From Dastarcus helophoroides (Eukaryota > Arthropoda > Insecta > Coleoptera > Bothrideridae), in assembly GCA_028583605.1 (NCBI GenBank), contig CM053331.1:40987283-41051282 (forward strand): a DNA stretch of 64,000 nucleotides. Reading direction: 5' to 3'. This document shows, in pieces, positions 19,501 through 31,503 of the stretch (within the stretch, counting starts at the first letter, position 1; the number at the start of each line of letters is the position of its first letter). The notes below the pieces were generated by a model, which saw only the letters and a list, made by a program, of their open reading frames with translations, was not told the DNA's origin and searched no databases. A program made the translations under genes and the position numbers.

Positions 19501-22500
19501 GTAAGATAAGATGATTTTAAACGCTATTTGACGACTTCCGAATTTTGATACCGGTTAATTGGTCAAAATTTTGGAATTTCGAAACTTCAAATGCTCATAT
19601 CTTCGAAACAAAAGGCCGCAGCTCAATTTTGTTTTCAGATTCGAATTCTACGCCCCGAGAATTATATATAAATGCAATAAACCCACTTTCGAAAAATTGA
19701 AATGTTTACATGTTTTGAAAGAATTCGATTTTTTTGAAAAAATTTTTAAACGCTTATATATCCCAAACGAAAAGTCCTAGCTCGATTTCGGTTGCAAATT
19801 CGTATTCTATGCATCAAATTCTGTGTGATGGGGTGGTTTTAGATGCTATTTGGTGAATTTGGAATTTTGATATTGGGAAATTGGTCAAAATATTAAAATT
19901 TCGAAAATTTGATCGCTCACATATTTCAAACGAAAAGTCGCAGCTCGATTTTGTTTTCGGATTCAAATTCTACGCCCCGAGTATTATATATAAATGCAAC
20001 AAACCCACTTTCGAAATATTGAAATTTTTAGCATGTTTTGGAAAAATTCCATTTTTTTTTAAAATAACTTTAAACGCTCCTATCTCCCAAGTGAAAAGCC
20101 GCAGTTCAATTTTGTTTTCAGATTCGGATTCTACGTGTCAAAATCTATATCGTAGGGTGCTTGCGAATACTATTTGACGACTTTTGACATTTGACACTGG
20201 AAAATTGATCAAAATTTCGAAATTTCAAAATTTGAAACGCTTATATCTCCTAAACCAAAAATTGTAGCTCAAATTGAGTTTCATGTTCGAATTCTGCGTA
20301 TCGAGAATTATATATAAATGCAATAAACTCACCTTCGAAAAATTGAAATGTTTGTATGTTTTGCAAGAATTCGATTTTTAAAAAAAACTTTAAACACTCA
20401 CATCTCCCAAACGAAAAGCTGTAGTTTAATTCTGTTTTTAGATTCGGATTCTACGTGTCAAAATCTGTATGATAGGGTGGTTTTGAGTGTAATTTGATGA
20501 CATTTGAATTTTGATATTCGGAAATGTTTGCTTATTTTGAAAGAATTCGATTTTTTTAAAAATATTTAAACGCTCATATCTCCCAAACAAAAAGCTGTAG
20601 TTCAATTCTGTTTTCAGATTCGGATTCTACGTGTCAAAATCTCTATGTTAAGGTGGTTGCGAATACTATTTGACGACTTTTGACATTTGACACTGGAAAA
20701 TTGATCAACATTTCGAAATTTCAAAATTTGAAACGCTTATATCTCCTAAACCAAAAATTGTAGCTCAAATTGAGTTTCATGCTCGAATTCTGCGTACCGA
20801 GAGTTATATATAAATGCAATAAACTCACCTTCGAAAAATTGAAATGTTTCCATGTTTTTAAAGAATTCGATTTTTTAAAAAAAACTTTAAACACTCACAT
20901 CTCCCAAACGAAAAGCCGTAGTTTAATTCTGTTTTTAGATTCGGATTTTACGTGTCAAAATCTGTATGATAGGATGGTTTTGAGTGTTATTTGACGACAT
21001 TTGAATTTTGATATTTGGAAATGTTTGCCTGTTTTGAAAGAATTCGATTTTTAAAAAAAATTTAAACGCTCATATCTCCCAAACGAAAAGCTGTAGTTCA
21101 ATTCTGTTTTCAGATTCGAATTCTACGTGTCAAAATCTGTATGATAAGGTGGTTGCGAATTCTATTTGACGATTTTGGACATTTGTCAGTGGAAAATTGA
21201 TAAACATTTCGAAATTTCAAAATTTGAAACGCTTATATCTCCTAAACCAAAAATTGTAGCTCAAATTGAGTTTCATGTTCGAATTCTGCGTATCGAGAAT
21301 TATATATAAATGCAATAAACTCACCTTCGAAAAATTGAAATGTTTGTATGTTTTGCAAGAATTCGATTTTTAAAAAAAACTTTAAACACTCACATCTCCC
21401 AAACGAAAAGCTGTAGTTTAATTCTGTTTTTAGATTCGGATTCTACGTGTCAAAATCTGTATGATAGGGTGGTTTTGAGTGTAATTTGATGACATTTGAA
21501 TTTGATATTCGAAAATGTTTGCTTGTTTTGAAAGAATTCGATTTTTTTTTAAATATTTAAACGCTCATATCTCCCAAACGAAAAGCTGTTATTCAATTCT
21601 GTTTTCAGATTCGGATTCTATGTGTCAAAATCTGTATAATACGGTGGTTTCGAATACTATTTGACGGTTTTTGACATTTGTCATTGGAAAATTGATCAAC
21701 ATTTCGAAATTTCAAAATTTGAAACGCTTATATCTTCTAAACCAAAAATTGTAGCTCAAATTGAGTTTCATGTTTAAATTCTACGTACCGAGAATTATAT
21801 ATAAATGCAATAAACTCACTTTCAAAAAATTGAAATGTTTGTACGTTTTGAAAGAATTCGATTTTTTGAAAAAAAACTTTAAACACTCACATATCCCAAA
21901 CGAAGAGCCGTAGTTTAAATCTGTTTTTAGATTCGGATTCTACGTGTCAAAATCTGCATGATAGAGTGGTTTTGAATGTTATTTGACGACATTTAAATTT
22001 TGATATTCGAAAATGATCAAAATTTTGAAATTTCAAAATTTAAATGCTTATATCTCCTAAACCAAAAGTCGTAGCTCAATTTGGTTTTTAGATTTGGATT
22101 CTACCACCCGAGAACTATATATAGATGTTATAAACTCACTTTTAAAAAATTGAAATGTTTCCATGTTTTTAAAGAATTCGATTTTTCTTTTAATTCAAAC
22201 GCTCGTATCCCCCAAACGAAAAGCCCTAGCTCAAATTTGTTTTCAGATTCGGATTCTACGTGTCAAAATCTGTATGATAGGGTGACTTTAAATGCTATTT
22301 AATGACTTTTGAATTTTGATACCCGGTAATTGGTCAAAATTTTGGAATTTCGAAACTTTAAATGCTCATATCTTCGACACAAAAGGTCGCAGCTCAATTT
22401 TGTTTTCAGATTCGAATTCTACGTCCCGAGAATTATATTTAAATGCAATAAACCCACTTTCGCAAAATTGAAATGTTTGCATGTTTTCAAAGAATTTGAT

Positions 22501-23480
22501 TTTTGATGACTTTTGAATTTTGATACCGGGGAATTGCTGAAAATTTGGAATTTCGAAACTTTAAATGCTCATATCTTCGAAAAAAAAAGTCGCAGGTCAA
22601 TTTTGTTTTCAGATTTGAATTCTACGTCCCGAGCATTATATATAAATGCAATAAACTTACTTTCGAAGAATTGAAATCTTCGCGTGTTTTGAAAGAATTC
22701 GATTTTTAAAAAAATTGTAAACGCTCATATCTTCCAAACGAAAAGCCCCACCTCGATTTCGGTTACAAATTCGTATTCTATGCGTCAAATTCTGTATGAT
22801 GGGGTGGTTTTAAATGCTATTTGATGACTTGCGAATTTTGATACAGGGAAATTGGTCAAAATTTTAAAATTTCGAAATTTTAATCGCTTATATCTTTCAA
22901 ACGAAAAGTCGCAGCTCGATTTTATTTTCAGATTCGGATTCTACATGTCAAAATCTGTATGAAGTGATAGTTTTAAATGCTACTTGACGACTTTTGAATT
23001 TTGATACTGGGAAATTGGTTAAAATTTTTAAATTTCGAAATATTAGACGCTTATATTTCCCAAATGAGAAGTCGAAGCTCGATTTTGTTTTGAGATTCGG
23101 ATTCTACGTCCCGAAAACTGTGTATAAATGCAATAAACTTACTTTCAGAACATTAATATGTTCGCATATTTTGAAAGAATTCGATTTTTTTTTAAATAAC
23201 TTTATAAACGCTCATACTCCCAAAGGAAAAGCCCTAGCTCAATTTTGTTTTCAGATTCGGATTCCTCGTACCAAAAACCGTATGATAGGGTGATTTTAAA
23301 TGCTGTTTGATGACTTTTGAATTTTGATATCGGAAAATTGGTCAAAATTTCGAAATTTGGAAATTTTAAATGTTTATATCTTCTAAACGAAAAGTCGCAG
23401 CCCAATTTTGTTTTCAGATTTGGATTCTACGTCCCGAGAACTGTATTTAAATGTAAATAATCCATTTTCGAATGATCAAC
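16590..23480. repeat. Dimeric satellite, ~320-bp unit of two ~160-bp monomers
   Basis: A roughly 6.9 kb array. Both half-units follow one pattern: CATATCTTCGAAACAAAAGG then GCAGCTCAATTTTGTTTTCAG, against ATATCCCAAACGAAAAGTCC then AGCTCGATTTCGGTTGCAA. These are followed by ATTCGAATTCTACG or ATTCGTATTCTATG. Units repeat at 17,801, 18,123, 18,441, 18,763, 19,559 and 19,881 (steps of 318-322). Open frames of about 73 codons beginning MVKILEFRNFKC recur with the unit and are satellite translations. Past about 20 kb the array changes to a variant with TGTCAAAATCTGTATGATAG. Confidence 0.92.
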
Positions 23481-23499
23481 AATTTTGCCCGTTTTGTAG

Positions 23500-24320
23500 A
23501 AAGGGGAATTTTTGATATGGAACAATAAATGAGAACGTACCGAGCCATTTTCGTATTAAATTGCTCATTCTGCTGACAAAACAATAACAAATCCGTTCAA
23601 AATCCCAGAAAAAGTTCGTCACTGTTCAAGAAGAAATTTTTAATTCGTAAAGCATGGGTTTTGGTTTCAATCCAAATAAGACTTGTTAAGTGGAACATGA
23701 TCTGGTAGTTGTTTGGGGTTTCGATGATCGTTCCATTCAAATTGTGAGTCAAAATGATTATTTAATTACCGGCGATTGACACAGATAGGCGACTGCATTT
23801 AATATCTTGCACAAAGTGTTTATTATTTAAAAGGTTTATTGCAATTTTATGGCATTTAATTTCTGGTGAATAATTTGTGTCGATAGTTTGTTGAGCGTTA
23901 TTCTAAATTTGAAAATGATAGAGGCGATATATACGTTACATCGATCCGTGCTCTCGGCAGCGGATTATAATGAAATAACACAACATTAATAAACAATCCA
24001 TTAATAAATACATTAAACACCAATGAAAATTACTTCTTGACGCCAGCTCAAATAAACAGATACAAGCCGTGTTTAAAATAACCACCAATATTCAAAGATT
24101 ATTTACTTTCCAATCCTTCTGCAATATCAGAAATCTGTTCGTTCGTATTCAATACTAAATATCCTGCTGGCTGCTACGCCGCTAATTACTCCAATTATCT
24201 AACATGTGCAGAGGAAGGCAAAATCAACATTATTCGATACGTTCTATTTAAAATGTCAAAGGTGTATATTTAAACAAGAACAAGCATCTTTTACAGCCTC
24301 AAATAGATCCTAAAGTACAT
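23500..24320. other. AT-rich sequence, no feature seen
   Basis: Non-repetitive at the scale I can read. No coding or RNA features recognised. Confidence 0.4.
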
Positions 24321-24452
24321 TGGAAAGTTACACTAACAGCAGTGGAAAGTTACACTAACAGCATTGGAAAGTTACACTAACAGCAGTGGAAAGTTACACT
24401 AACAACAGTGGAAAGTTACAGTAACAGTAGTGGAAAGTTACACTAAAAGTAG
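24321..24452. repeat. 22-bp minisatellite, six copies
   Basis: Unit TGGAAAGTTACACTAACAGC at exact 22-bp steps (24321, 24343, 24365, 24387, 24409, 24431). Confidence 0.95.
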
Positions 24453-25570
24453 TAAGTACTTTGACATAAAAACTTTTTTGTCCCAGAATATTTCAGTAAT
24501 ACTTTCTTCATGTATGTGTATTTTGGTAACAATTAATTAGCAACAGAAACGTCGACATATTGAAACTCCATGGTTTCAATACTTTACTGCTGATGACGGA
24601 TAATTTTCGTTGGGAAATAATCTTCAAGTATTGAAGTATTAGGAATTATCTCCAAATATTGATGTATTAAGAATGACCAGAATTTCTGAGCCTTCAAAAG
24701 AGTTTCTCAACCTAAAGCAGAGACCGTTGTTATAACTAAAAGTGGCTTAGTTAAATGTCAACTGTTCTTTTACAAACAAGGATCTGCAATACGACATTAA
24801 CCTTAATGTTACATATAATGTTATAATGTTATATGTTATGTTAAATTTCTATTGACCAAAGCAGCGAAAGTTCTAAACTATATTTCTATGACTATTATTT
24901 AAAACAAAGACCAAAATTTGTCGTAAAGAAAAAACTAAACTGACATTGGATCCAAAACTGGTTCACTGGTTGTTGGCTCAAATAACAAAGTGACATTTCT
25001 ACTGACTGGCTTTAGGTTTATGATTTGTTCAAGTAGAGAAAGAACCTCGTGGTTTGTCTTGTAATGCAATTGTCGAATTTACCGCCCTCGTCGCTAATTG
25101 GCGGCGACAGATCTAGCGCCCTTAAAACATCGAGAAAAAACAATTCCGTCGATATCCAGCAAAAGCGAGAACGATTGTCTCCGGCGTTTAGCATCCGGTT
25201 GGAAATCTTGCGGACGTCAAGTCGGCCATTTGCCGTGAAACAACCGCATTAAGGCAATTTGACAATAAATTAATCGAGTTACGTACATTAAACACAGGGC
25301 GCTCGGGGATGAGCAAAAAAGCCGCGCCGCTATGCACAACAGGATATTGATGCATTTCCGTTCTCAAAGGGGTTAGTAATTATGGCCGCTAATGTGATTA
25401 CTTCGTTTCTGAACATAGTCCATTAGGCCCTTGTGCCGCGCAATAATTCCATATCGTTCATGTCAGATTCATTCCAGAGAACTAGGGCTTTGTGTGCCGC
25501 TTGACGCCGGAACCGCTTTCGCCTGTTATCGGGCCGTATCACTCGTGGGCGGGCGACAAGCGCTTAGAGT
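24453..25570. other. Mixed sequence, CpG-richer toward 25.05-25.6 kb
   Basis: AT-rich at first, then moderately CpG-rich from about 25,050. Short open frames (67 and 76 codons, plus) have no recognisable domain. Confidence 0.4.
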
Positions 25571-25574
25571 CAGG

Positions 25575-25945
25575 GGACAAGGTTTAACATCGCCAAGTTT
25601 TAGCAGACTGGGGGAAGTTTCGAATGAATTGGCAACGCCGCCACAGTTCACCCAGTTTTAGTTGATATGAAGACGATTTGGCTCAATCGTCGTCGTTGGG
25701 ATCTGAAGGTTTACCATCGCGAAGTTTTGGCAAACTTGAGTAAGTTTCTGACTATTTGGCAACGCAGCCACAGTTCGCTCAGTTTTAGTTGATATGAAGA
25801 CGATTTAACTTAATCGTCGTCGATGGGTGTTCTGGAGGTTTACTACCATCGTGAAGTTTTGGCAGACTTGAGGACGTTTCGAACAATTTGACAAGGCAGC
25901 CGCACCTTCGCCCAGTTTTAGTTGGATTTGGTGCCCAATCGTCAT
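25575..25945. repeat. ~126-132-bp tandem repeat, three units
   Basis: Landmarks CATCGCCAAGTTTT, CATCGCGAAGTTTT and CATCGTGAAGTTTT lie at about 25,589, 25,715 and 25,847. Two units carry the hairpin GACGATT / AATCGTC after ATGAA. Confidence 0.85.
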
Positions 25946-26050
25946 CACGATTTGGTGCCCAATCGTCTTCACGATTTGGTGCCCAATCGTCTTCACGATT
26001 TGGTGCCCAATCGTCCTCACGATTTGGTGCCCAATCGTCCTCACGATTTC
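25922..26050. repeat. 23-bp minisatellite, five copies
   Basis: GATTTGGTGCCCAATCGTC plus variable CATC, TTCA or CTCAC. It is open in all frames, producing repeated peptides in both strands, which I regard as non-coding. Confidence 0.95.
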
Positions 26051-26083
26051 GTCGTCAACGGGATCTGGAATATAGAAATAGCA

Positions 26084-26228
26084 GTTCCATATCCAATGCT
26101 TTGCAAGCTACAGAGGAGATGGCAAGGTATGTTAGCTGCTACTGCTGAATGCTAACAGTTCCCTATCCAACGGTTTGCAAGCTACAGGAGATGGCAAGGT
26201 ATGTTAGCTGCTACTGCTGAATGCTAAG
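26084..26228. repeat. ~72-bp tandem duplication
   Basis: Two copies of TTGCAAGCTACAG...GGCAAGGTATGTTAGCTG ending CTACTGCTGAATGCTAA. Confidence 0.9.
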
Positions 26229-26601
26229 CCCAAACGGAAAGTAGTAAGTATATTGGGTATAGTTAGGTTAATACAACGCTTCTACCATTTTCCCCCACTT
26301 TGGATTCTTCTATCATTCAACAAAGCTGACAGGTTCTTCTACATCCTTTCTTTTGACATCTTGGAAGCCACCGTTCGGAAGCCACCGTCTTGGAGGTTCT
26401 GCTACTTCGGTGAGGCGCGATGGGAATATGACTTCATGATGTAGAGAATCTCCCCTGCGGTTCTGTTCTACGCCCTTTCTTTTGACAACCTCGGAAGCCA
26501 TGCTCTTCTAAAGAGGCTCTGCTTCTTCGACGATGCCATCGTTATGATGTAGAACCCCCGTGGTTATCTGTTGCATTTAAAAACGCGCGCGAAACTGTAC
26601 T

Positions 26602-26669
26602 GCCTCAAGCGGGAATCGAACCCGCTACCTCTAAGACAGTCATCGCGCGCTCTTCCACTCGACCACGGC
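26602..26669 (-). repeat. tRNA-derived repeat (SINE-like), copy 2
   Basis: Minus strand: A box TGGTCGAGTGG, B box GGTTCGATTCC, and a perfect 5-bp T-arm (GCGGG/CCCGC). The acceptor pairs mainly through G-U, and the anticodon arm is poor, so this is a tRNA-like repeat head rather than a tRNA gene. Flanks (CGTGGTTATCTGTTGCATTTAA upstream; TTGAAGATTCGA about 190 bp beyond) match those around 12.9 kb. Confidence 0.7.
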
Positions 26670-27039
26670 CGGATGTGTTTATATTTTAATTATTCATCCA
26701 TATAGACTGAGTGCTTTCAATATGAGAAGTTTTCGAACACTATTCGTTTGAATTATGTTACAGAGTCGATATTTTTCTCAACATTTTTATACTAGAAACG
26801 AGTTAAGGTTTAATATTTTAATTCACTCCAAAATTCGTATTAAGTTGTTGAAGATTCGAGAATATTTTCTGTTTTGTAATCACAAAATCGAACCATTATC
26901 TCGTTTATTGATTACAAAATCGACCCTTTATCTCGTTTTTAAACTTTTTTCTACTAATAATTAGCAGAATCGTAATTATTACGATTTCTAAGTTAAAATT
27001 ACATCAACTCTGCTTTAAACGTTTTTTTTAATTGATTGG
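26670..27039. repeat. Flank shared with the 13.0-13.3 kb region
   Basis: About 300 bases align with 12,991-13,290 at moderate identity (for example TTTTCGAACA, GAATTATGTTA, TCGATATTTTTC, GAAGATTCGA). The tRNA-like parts are therefore embedded in a longer duplicated or dispersed repeat. Confidence 0.55.
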
Positions 27040-27047
27040 GCCACAAA

Positions 27048-30000
27048 CAGTGGCGGCTCGCGTATAGGCACTGTGGAACTGCAGCACCCCCAATTTCGCT
27101 TAAGAGTTTTTCTCAAAATTTTCCGAAGACTTTTCCTTAAACAATTTTATGTAGAAATTTTAAATTTTCTCTGATTTATTTTTATACAAATGTCGAGTTT
27201 CCTTTACGAAGTTACTGGATTTTAAAATCTATTTTAATTTTTTTTCGAATTTTTGTAAAAATTTTGAGAAAATAATTAAAATTTCCAAATAAAGTCCAAA
27301 TCCAACTCATCTCGCATTTTAATATTTCTCTAAAAAAAAATAATAGCGAATATTCGAGCTTTCACCTTAAATCTCAATTTCAACTTTTTTGTACAAAAAT
27401 TTTGAGTTTTTTCTACATATTTCGATTTATTTAAGAAAATATTACTCTTTTCTACAAAGTTTCCATTTTTTCCTAAATATTTTATAAAAAGGATTTTTTT
27501 ATAAATACCTATTTGAAAATTTTTTCTGGAAATTTCAACTTTTCCAGATTTTTTATTTCCTCAAATTTGCTATAAAACTGTCAAGTTTTTTCACTAGACT
27601 TTGACATTTCATATTTCATTTTATTTTCTAATTTTGATAAAAATATTTACCAAAAAACCCTAAAATTTCTATAAAAATGTCAACATTTTGGAAAAAACGT
27701 AGAAATTTTAAGAAAAAATTTAATTTTCAACCCCTTTCGCATTTTGATATTTTTCTAAAATCAAATAACAACCAAGTCTTGGATTATTTTCGTAAAATTT
27801 TAATTTCAACTTTTTGTAAAGATATTTCAAATTTTTCTCAAAGAAATTTTGATTTTTTTCCCATGAAATTTGTGTTTTTCTTTAAATATTTTATACAAAG
27901 AAGTTATTTTAAAATTTCAACTTTTGCTGGAGATTTTGTCTTAAAATATTATTTCTGGTAAAAATTTTTCATTTCTCTAATTTGGTTTAGAAATGTTAAA
28001 GTTTTTTATGAAATGTTAATATTTTGAAGTTCCTTTTATTTTGTAATTTCGATAAGAAACTGAAAATTATTAAGTACTAGCTGGCCCTGGCGAACTTCGT
28101 AACACCTCAGAATTAATAATTATTGTTATATTATTAGTATATTATTGTAGTATTATTAGAAAAAACAAAAGAAAATAAGGAATTTAAAAAAAGTTTATAT
28201 TTTGAAAAAAAAATTTAAATTTTTTAAATGGTTGACATTTTCAATAATTGTGCGAATGGAAAAAGACAAAATTTTTGAAAAATATGTACATTTAAAATAA
28301 ATTGCAGAATCTTTAATTAAATTTTCAAAGAAGCTGAAATTTTGAATATTGAAGAAAACTCAAAATAATCAAAAAATTCGTGATTATCAAAAAGGTTGAT
28401 ATTTTGAAAAGGTGAAATTTTGGAAAAAGTTCAAATTTTGAGTAGTTCAAATTTAAAATAAAAACTCACTTTTTTTAAAGTTGAAGATTTAATTGGAAAT
28501 GTTGAAAAATATTATAAATAATATTTTGAAAAATCGGACTTTTAAAACAAAATCAAGTTTTCAAAAAGAGTAAAAATTTTGAAAAAAGTCGACCTTTTGA
28601 AATGGAATGGAAATTTTTAGAAAAATTCGAAATATTACGAATTAGCTAGAAATTTCAAAATGAGTTTTTAAGAAATGTCTCACTTAAAAGAAAAATCAAA
28701 ATTTTCGAATAAAGGATCGACAGTTTGCCAATAATGTCGAAATTTTGAAAATAGTTTCAATTAAAAAAATAGTCCAAATCTTTAAGTTTTCCAAACATTT
28801 TCAATTTTGAAAAATAGCTAAAACTTTAAAAAATTCGAACATTTGAAAAAATCGAAATTTTCAACAAAGTGGGAATTAAAAAAATTTCGAAAATTTTAGG
28901 AAAAGACTAAAAATTTCAAGAAAAAACCGAAATTTTTTAACACTTTGATCTTTCTAAATTTTGAGAAATATACGAAATATATAAAAAATTTAAGGATAAG
29001 GCAAAAATTTTCAAAAACTTTCACATTTTCAAAAGAAGTCAAAATTTTGAAAATGAAGAAATTTTCAAACAAATAGGTCGATATTTTATAGTCGAAACTA
29101 AGAAAAAATATCAACTTTAAAAAAGTAGACACATTCAAAAGATCTGGGAATTATTATCGAGGTTTTAAAATAATTCGAAATTTTAAACAAGTTTAAATTT
29201 TAAGTCATTGGGAAATTTTTACTCAAATTATCAATAAAAACCAAAATTTTTAAAGCCAGAATATTAAAAACAAGTCAAAAATTATCAGATAGATCGAGAT
29301 TTTTAAAAGTCGAAATATTGAGAAGTTGAAAATTGGAGAGTTTAAATTTTTGGTAATTAAAATTTTGAACCAAAGTTTAAGATTTTTTAAAAAAAGATTG
29401 AAATTTCAGGTCAAAAAAACCAAAATTTTGAAAAAGCGTTAAACGTCAAGACTTAAAAAAAATCGAAATTTTAAAAGAATTTCGAAAATTAAAAATTAAT
29501 AAAAAAACAAAAATAGTCGAAAATGTGAAAAGAGTCGACATTTTATAAAATGTCTCAATTTCAAAAAATCGAAGCTTTGCAAAAAAGTCGAAATTTTAAA
29601 AAATGGTTGACATTAAAAAAACAGAAATTATTAAAAATCGAATTTTTCAATAAAAATATTATAATTTCTCAAAAAAAATGATGAAATTTTGAAATTTTAA
29701 AAAAGCTCAAAAATTTAAAATGTCAAAAGTCCAGTTTTAAAAAATTTTACGTTTTCAAAAAAAGTAAAAAAAAATGTACCTAATTTTCAAAAAAAATATA
29801 AAAAAACAAACCACTGATAAGTTTAAATATTATCGAAAATGGAGGTATATTTAAAAGAGTATACACAGATTTTCGAGAAAGTCAATACTTAAAAATAAAA
29901 TAAAGTTGAAATTATAAGAAAGAAGTCTAAATTTTGGAATACAATCGGAATTTAAAAAAAATCCAGTCTCTCAAAAAACGCGACATTATTCAAAAATTTT

Positions 30001-30182
30001 CATAGTCAAGTTTTCTAAGAAATATAAATTTTCAAAAAGTTACCATACATTTTGAAAATGTCGAGATTTGAGTTGAAGTTTCAAAAAGTAAAAATTTTGA
30101 AGAGATCTCCCTTTTGGAGCAAACATAAAACGCTAAACATTGTCGCAGCACCCCCATTAGTTTTGGCTACGAGCCGCCACTG
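27048..30182. mobile_element. hAT element A, 3.1 kb, filled with satellite
   Basis: Ends CAGTGGCGGCTCG...CGAGCCGCCACTG with a perfect 8-bp duplication GCCACAAA (27,040-27,047 and 30,183-30,190). A subterminal GCAGCACCCCCA occurs in the same orientation near both ends. The interior is AT-rich AAATTTCGA-type sequence: pyrimidine-rich on this strand from about 27,100 to 28,060 and purine-rich from about 28,200 to 30,110, so polarity flips around 28,080. No transposase is visible. Its first 11 terminal bases match the 13.3 kb hAT, so the two are related families. At 28,078-28,110 a short GC-richer island (CTAGCTGGCCCTGGCGAA) sits at the flip. Confidence 0.92.
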
Positions 30183-30190
30183 GCCACAAA

Positions 30191-31495
30191 TAACATGAAA
30201 ATACATTATGGCATTAATTGTTAACCCCACTTTTGATATAATCGCAGGAGAGGCGCCTTTTAGTTTGTTATTGAAATCCACGTGCGCAGACATCTTCTGT
30301 GTTTCGATTTTCAGTAGACACAAAGACGAAATTGACTCGATCTCCAGTTAGTAGCGTCGCGTGTGTGTACTGCCGGTCCATGATTAATTCACGGTGGCGC
30401 TTCAGATGCAGGCGTCGCGCGACGACGCCGTTCCACTGAAAGATTACGCCAACTTTTCCTGAAACCTCAAACTCTCCAAGGTCGTGCGGAATAACTGATT
30501 TCGTGCCAGTGAAAGTATCAGCTTTTCGCTCTCGAATTTGTTTACCGGAAAATCGAAACTGACGCGGTGACGAGCGACGTCGTTAACGTATGGACGATGC
30601 CTTAGTATTTCCAAGCTTCTCGTTTTTGGATAATCAAAGAATATACCAACGAGATGCAACCTAATATTTGGGCGCTGATATCTAGCGCCCTCGGCGAGAC
30701 GAGCGTTTAGGTATGTTAAACTTAATATAGAATTAATCGTAATGTTCATTACAGAATTGACAAAGAACGAATCTTGAAAATCATGAATCTGGATAGAATA
30801 TTCTTCAAGGATAGAATATTCTTCAAGGATAGAATAGTTGGAAAATGTTGCATTCCAGTGCTAGAGGAGTGGAAAATGCGTATAATTATTCCAAAACGTC
30901 AGCGCTGAGCCTAAATCAATTACTTGAAGCCGGCTGGGATAATGTATATATAAATCAAGGGGAATATTAAGTCGGAAGGGCGTTTCAGGATGGGAGGTGC
31001 GGGAAAGGCAGAGAAGGCAAAGATAACAAGATGGTAACCAAGAATAAACAACTCTGCTCTGTTAATATCTGTAATAACTTTAACTAATATCAGTGTAAGG
31101 AGCCACCAGTCTTGTATTCCCCCCAGTTTGTCGTGAAGACGCCATTATGTAAAATATTTCGTCCTTGTTTCTACCATATACTTAAGCTTAATGGTTATGG
31201 GTGTAAATAAAATGTTACAGACGAAACCTGGTAACGCTCGTCTGTATTTTAAATTTCCATGTTTACCGGATGAATTATTAATCGGTTCGAAACTTTGTAA
31301 TTGGTTGCATGATACAAACTGCGAATGGAGGATTTTTTAAGCGCACACACATTCGCATGATGCATTACGCTCGCGAGTTAATTATCCTAAGGCCTGTTTC
31401 GATCAAAACACGTCGTACTTGTTTAATATGACGCGTAATAACGCGTAAACTAGCGACAGCTAGAAATATCCTTGCAGAAACGTAAACGTATTAGG
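30191..31495. other. Spacer between hAT elements, no confident gene
   Basis: GC-richer from about 30,240 to 30,720, with an open minus-strand frame of 101 codons (30,444-30,749) lacking a recognisable domain. A small direct repeat GGATAGAATATTCTTCAA lies at about 30,792-30,826. Otherwise nothing seen. Confidence 0.4.
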
Positions 31496-31503
31496 ATTAG
31501 TAA

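Noticed and set aside
17801..20177. A recurring 73-codon open frame starting MVKILEFRNFKC
   Set aside because: It repeats with the 320-bp satellite unit, varies like the satellite, and has no initiation or splice context. By-product of the array.
24321..24452. CRISPR-like regularly spaced repeats
   Set aside because: Units are contiguous 22-bp tandem copies with no unique spacers, and the DNA is eukaryotic.
24575..24630. CTGATGA...GAAAT flanked by CAATACTT and AAGTATTG
   Set aside because: The outer 8-bp inverted pair is real, but stem II and the bases next to the core do not pair. Judged a chance hairpin.
25805..26155. Open frames on both strands with repeated IVKTIGHQ or VPNRPHDL peptides
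   Set aside because: They are translations of the 23-bp minisatellite, open in several frames at once.
28078..28110. The conserved-looking island CTAGCTGGCCCTGGCGAA as the end of a separate transposon
   Set aside because: It resembles short phrases common in insect repeats, but I found no partner end or target duplication.
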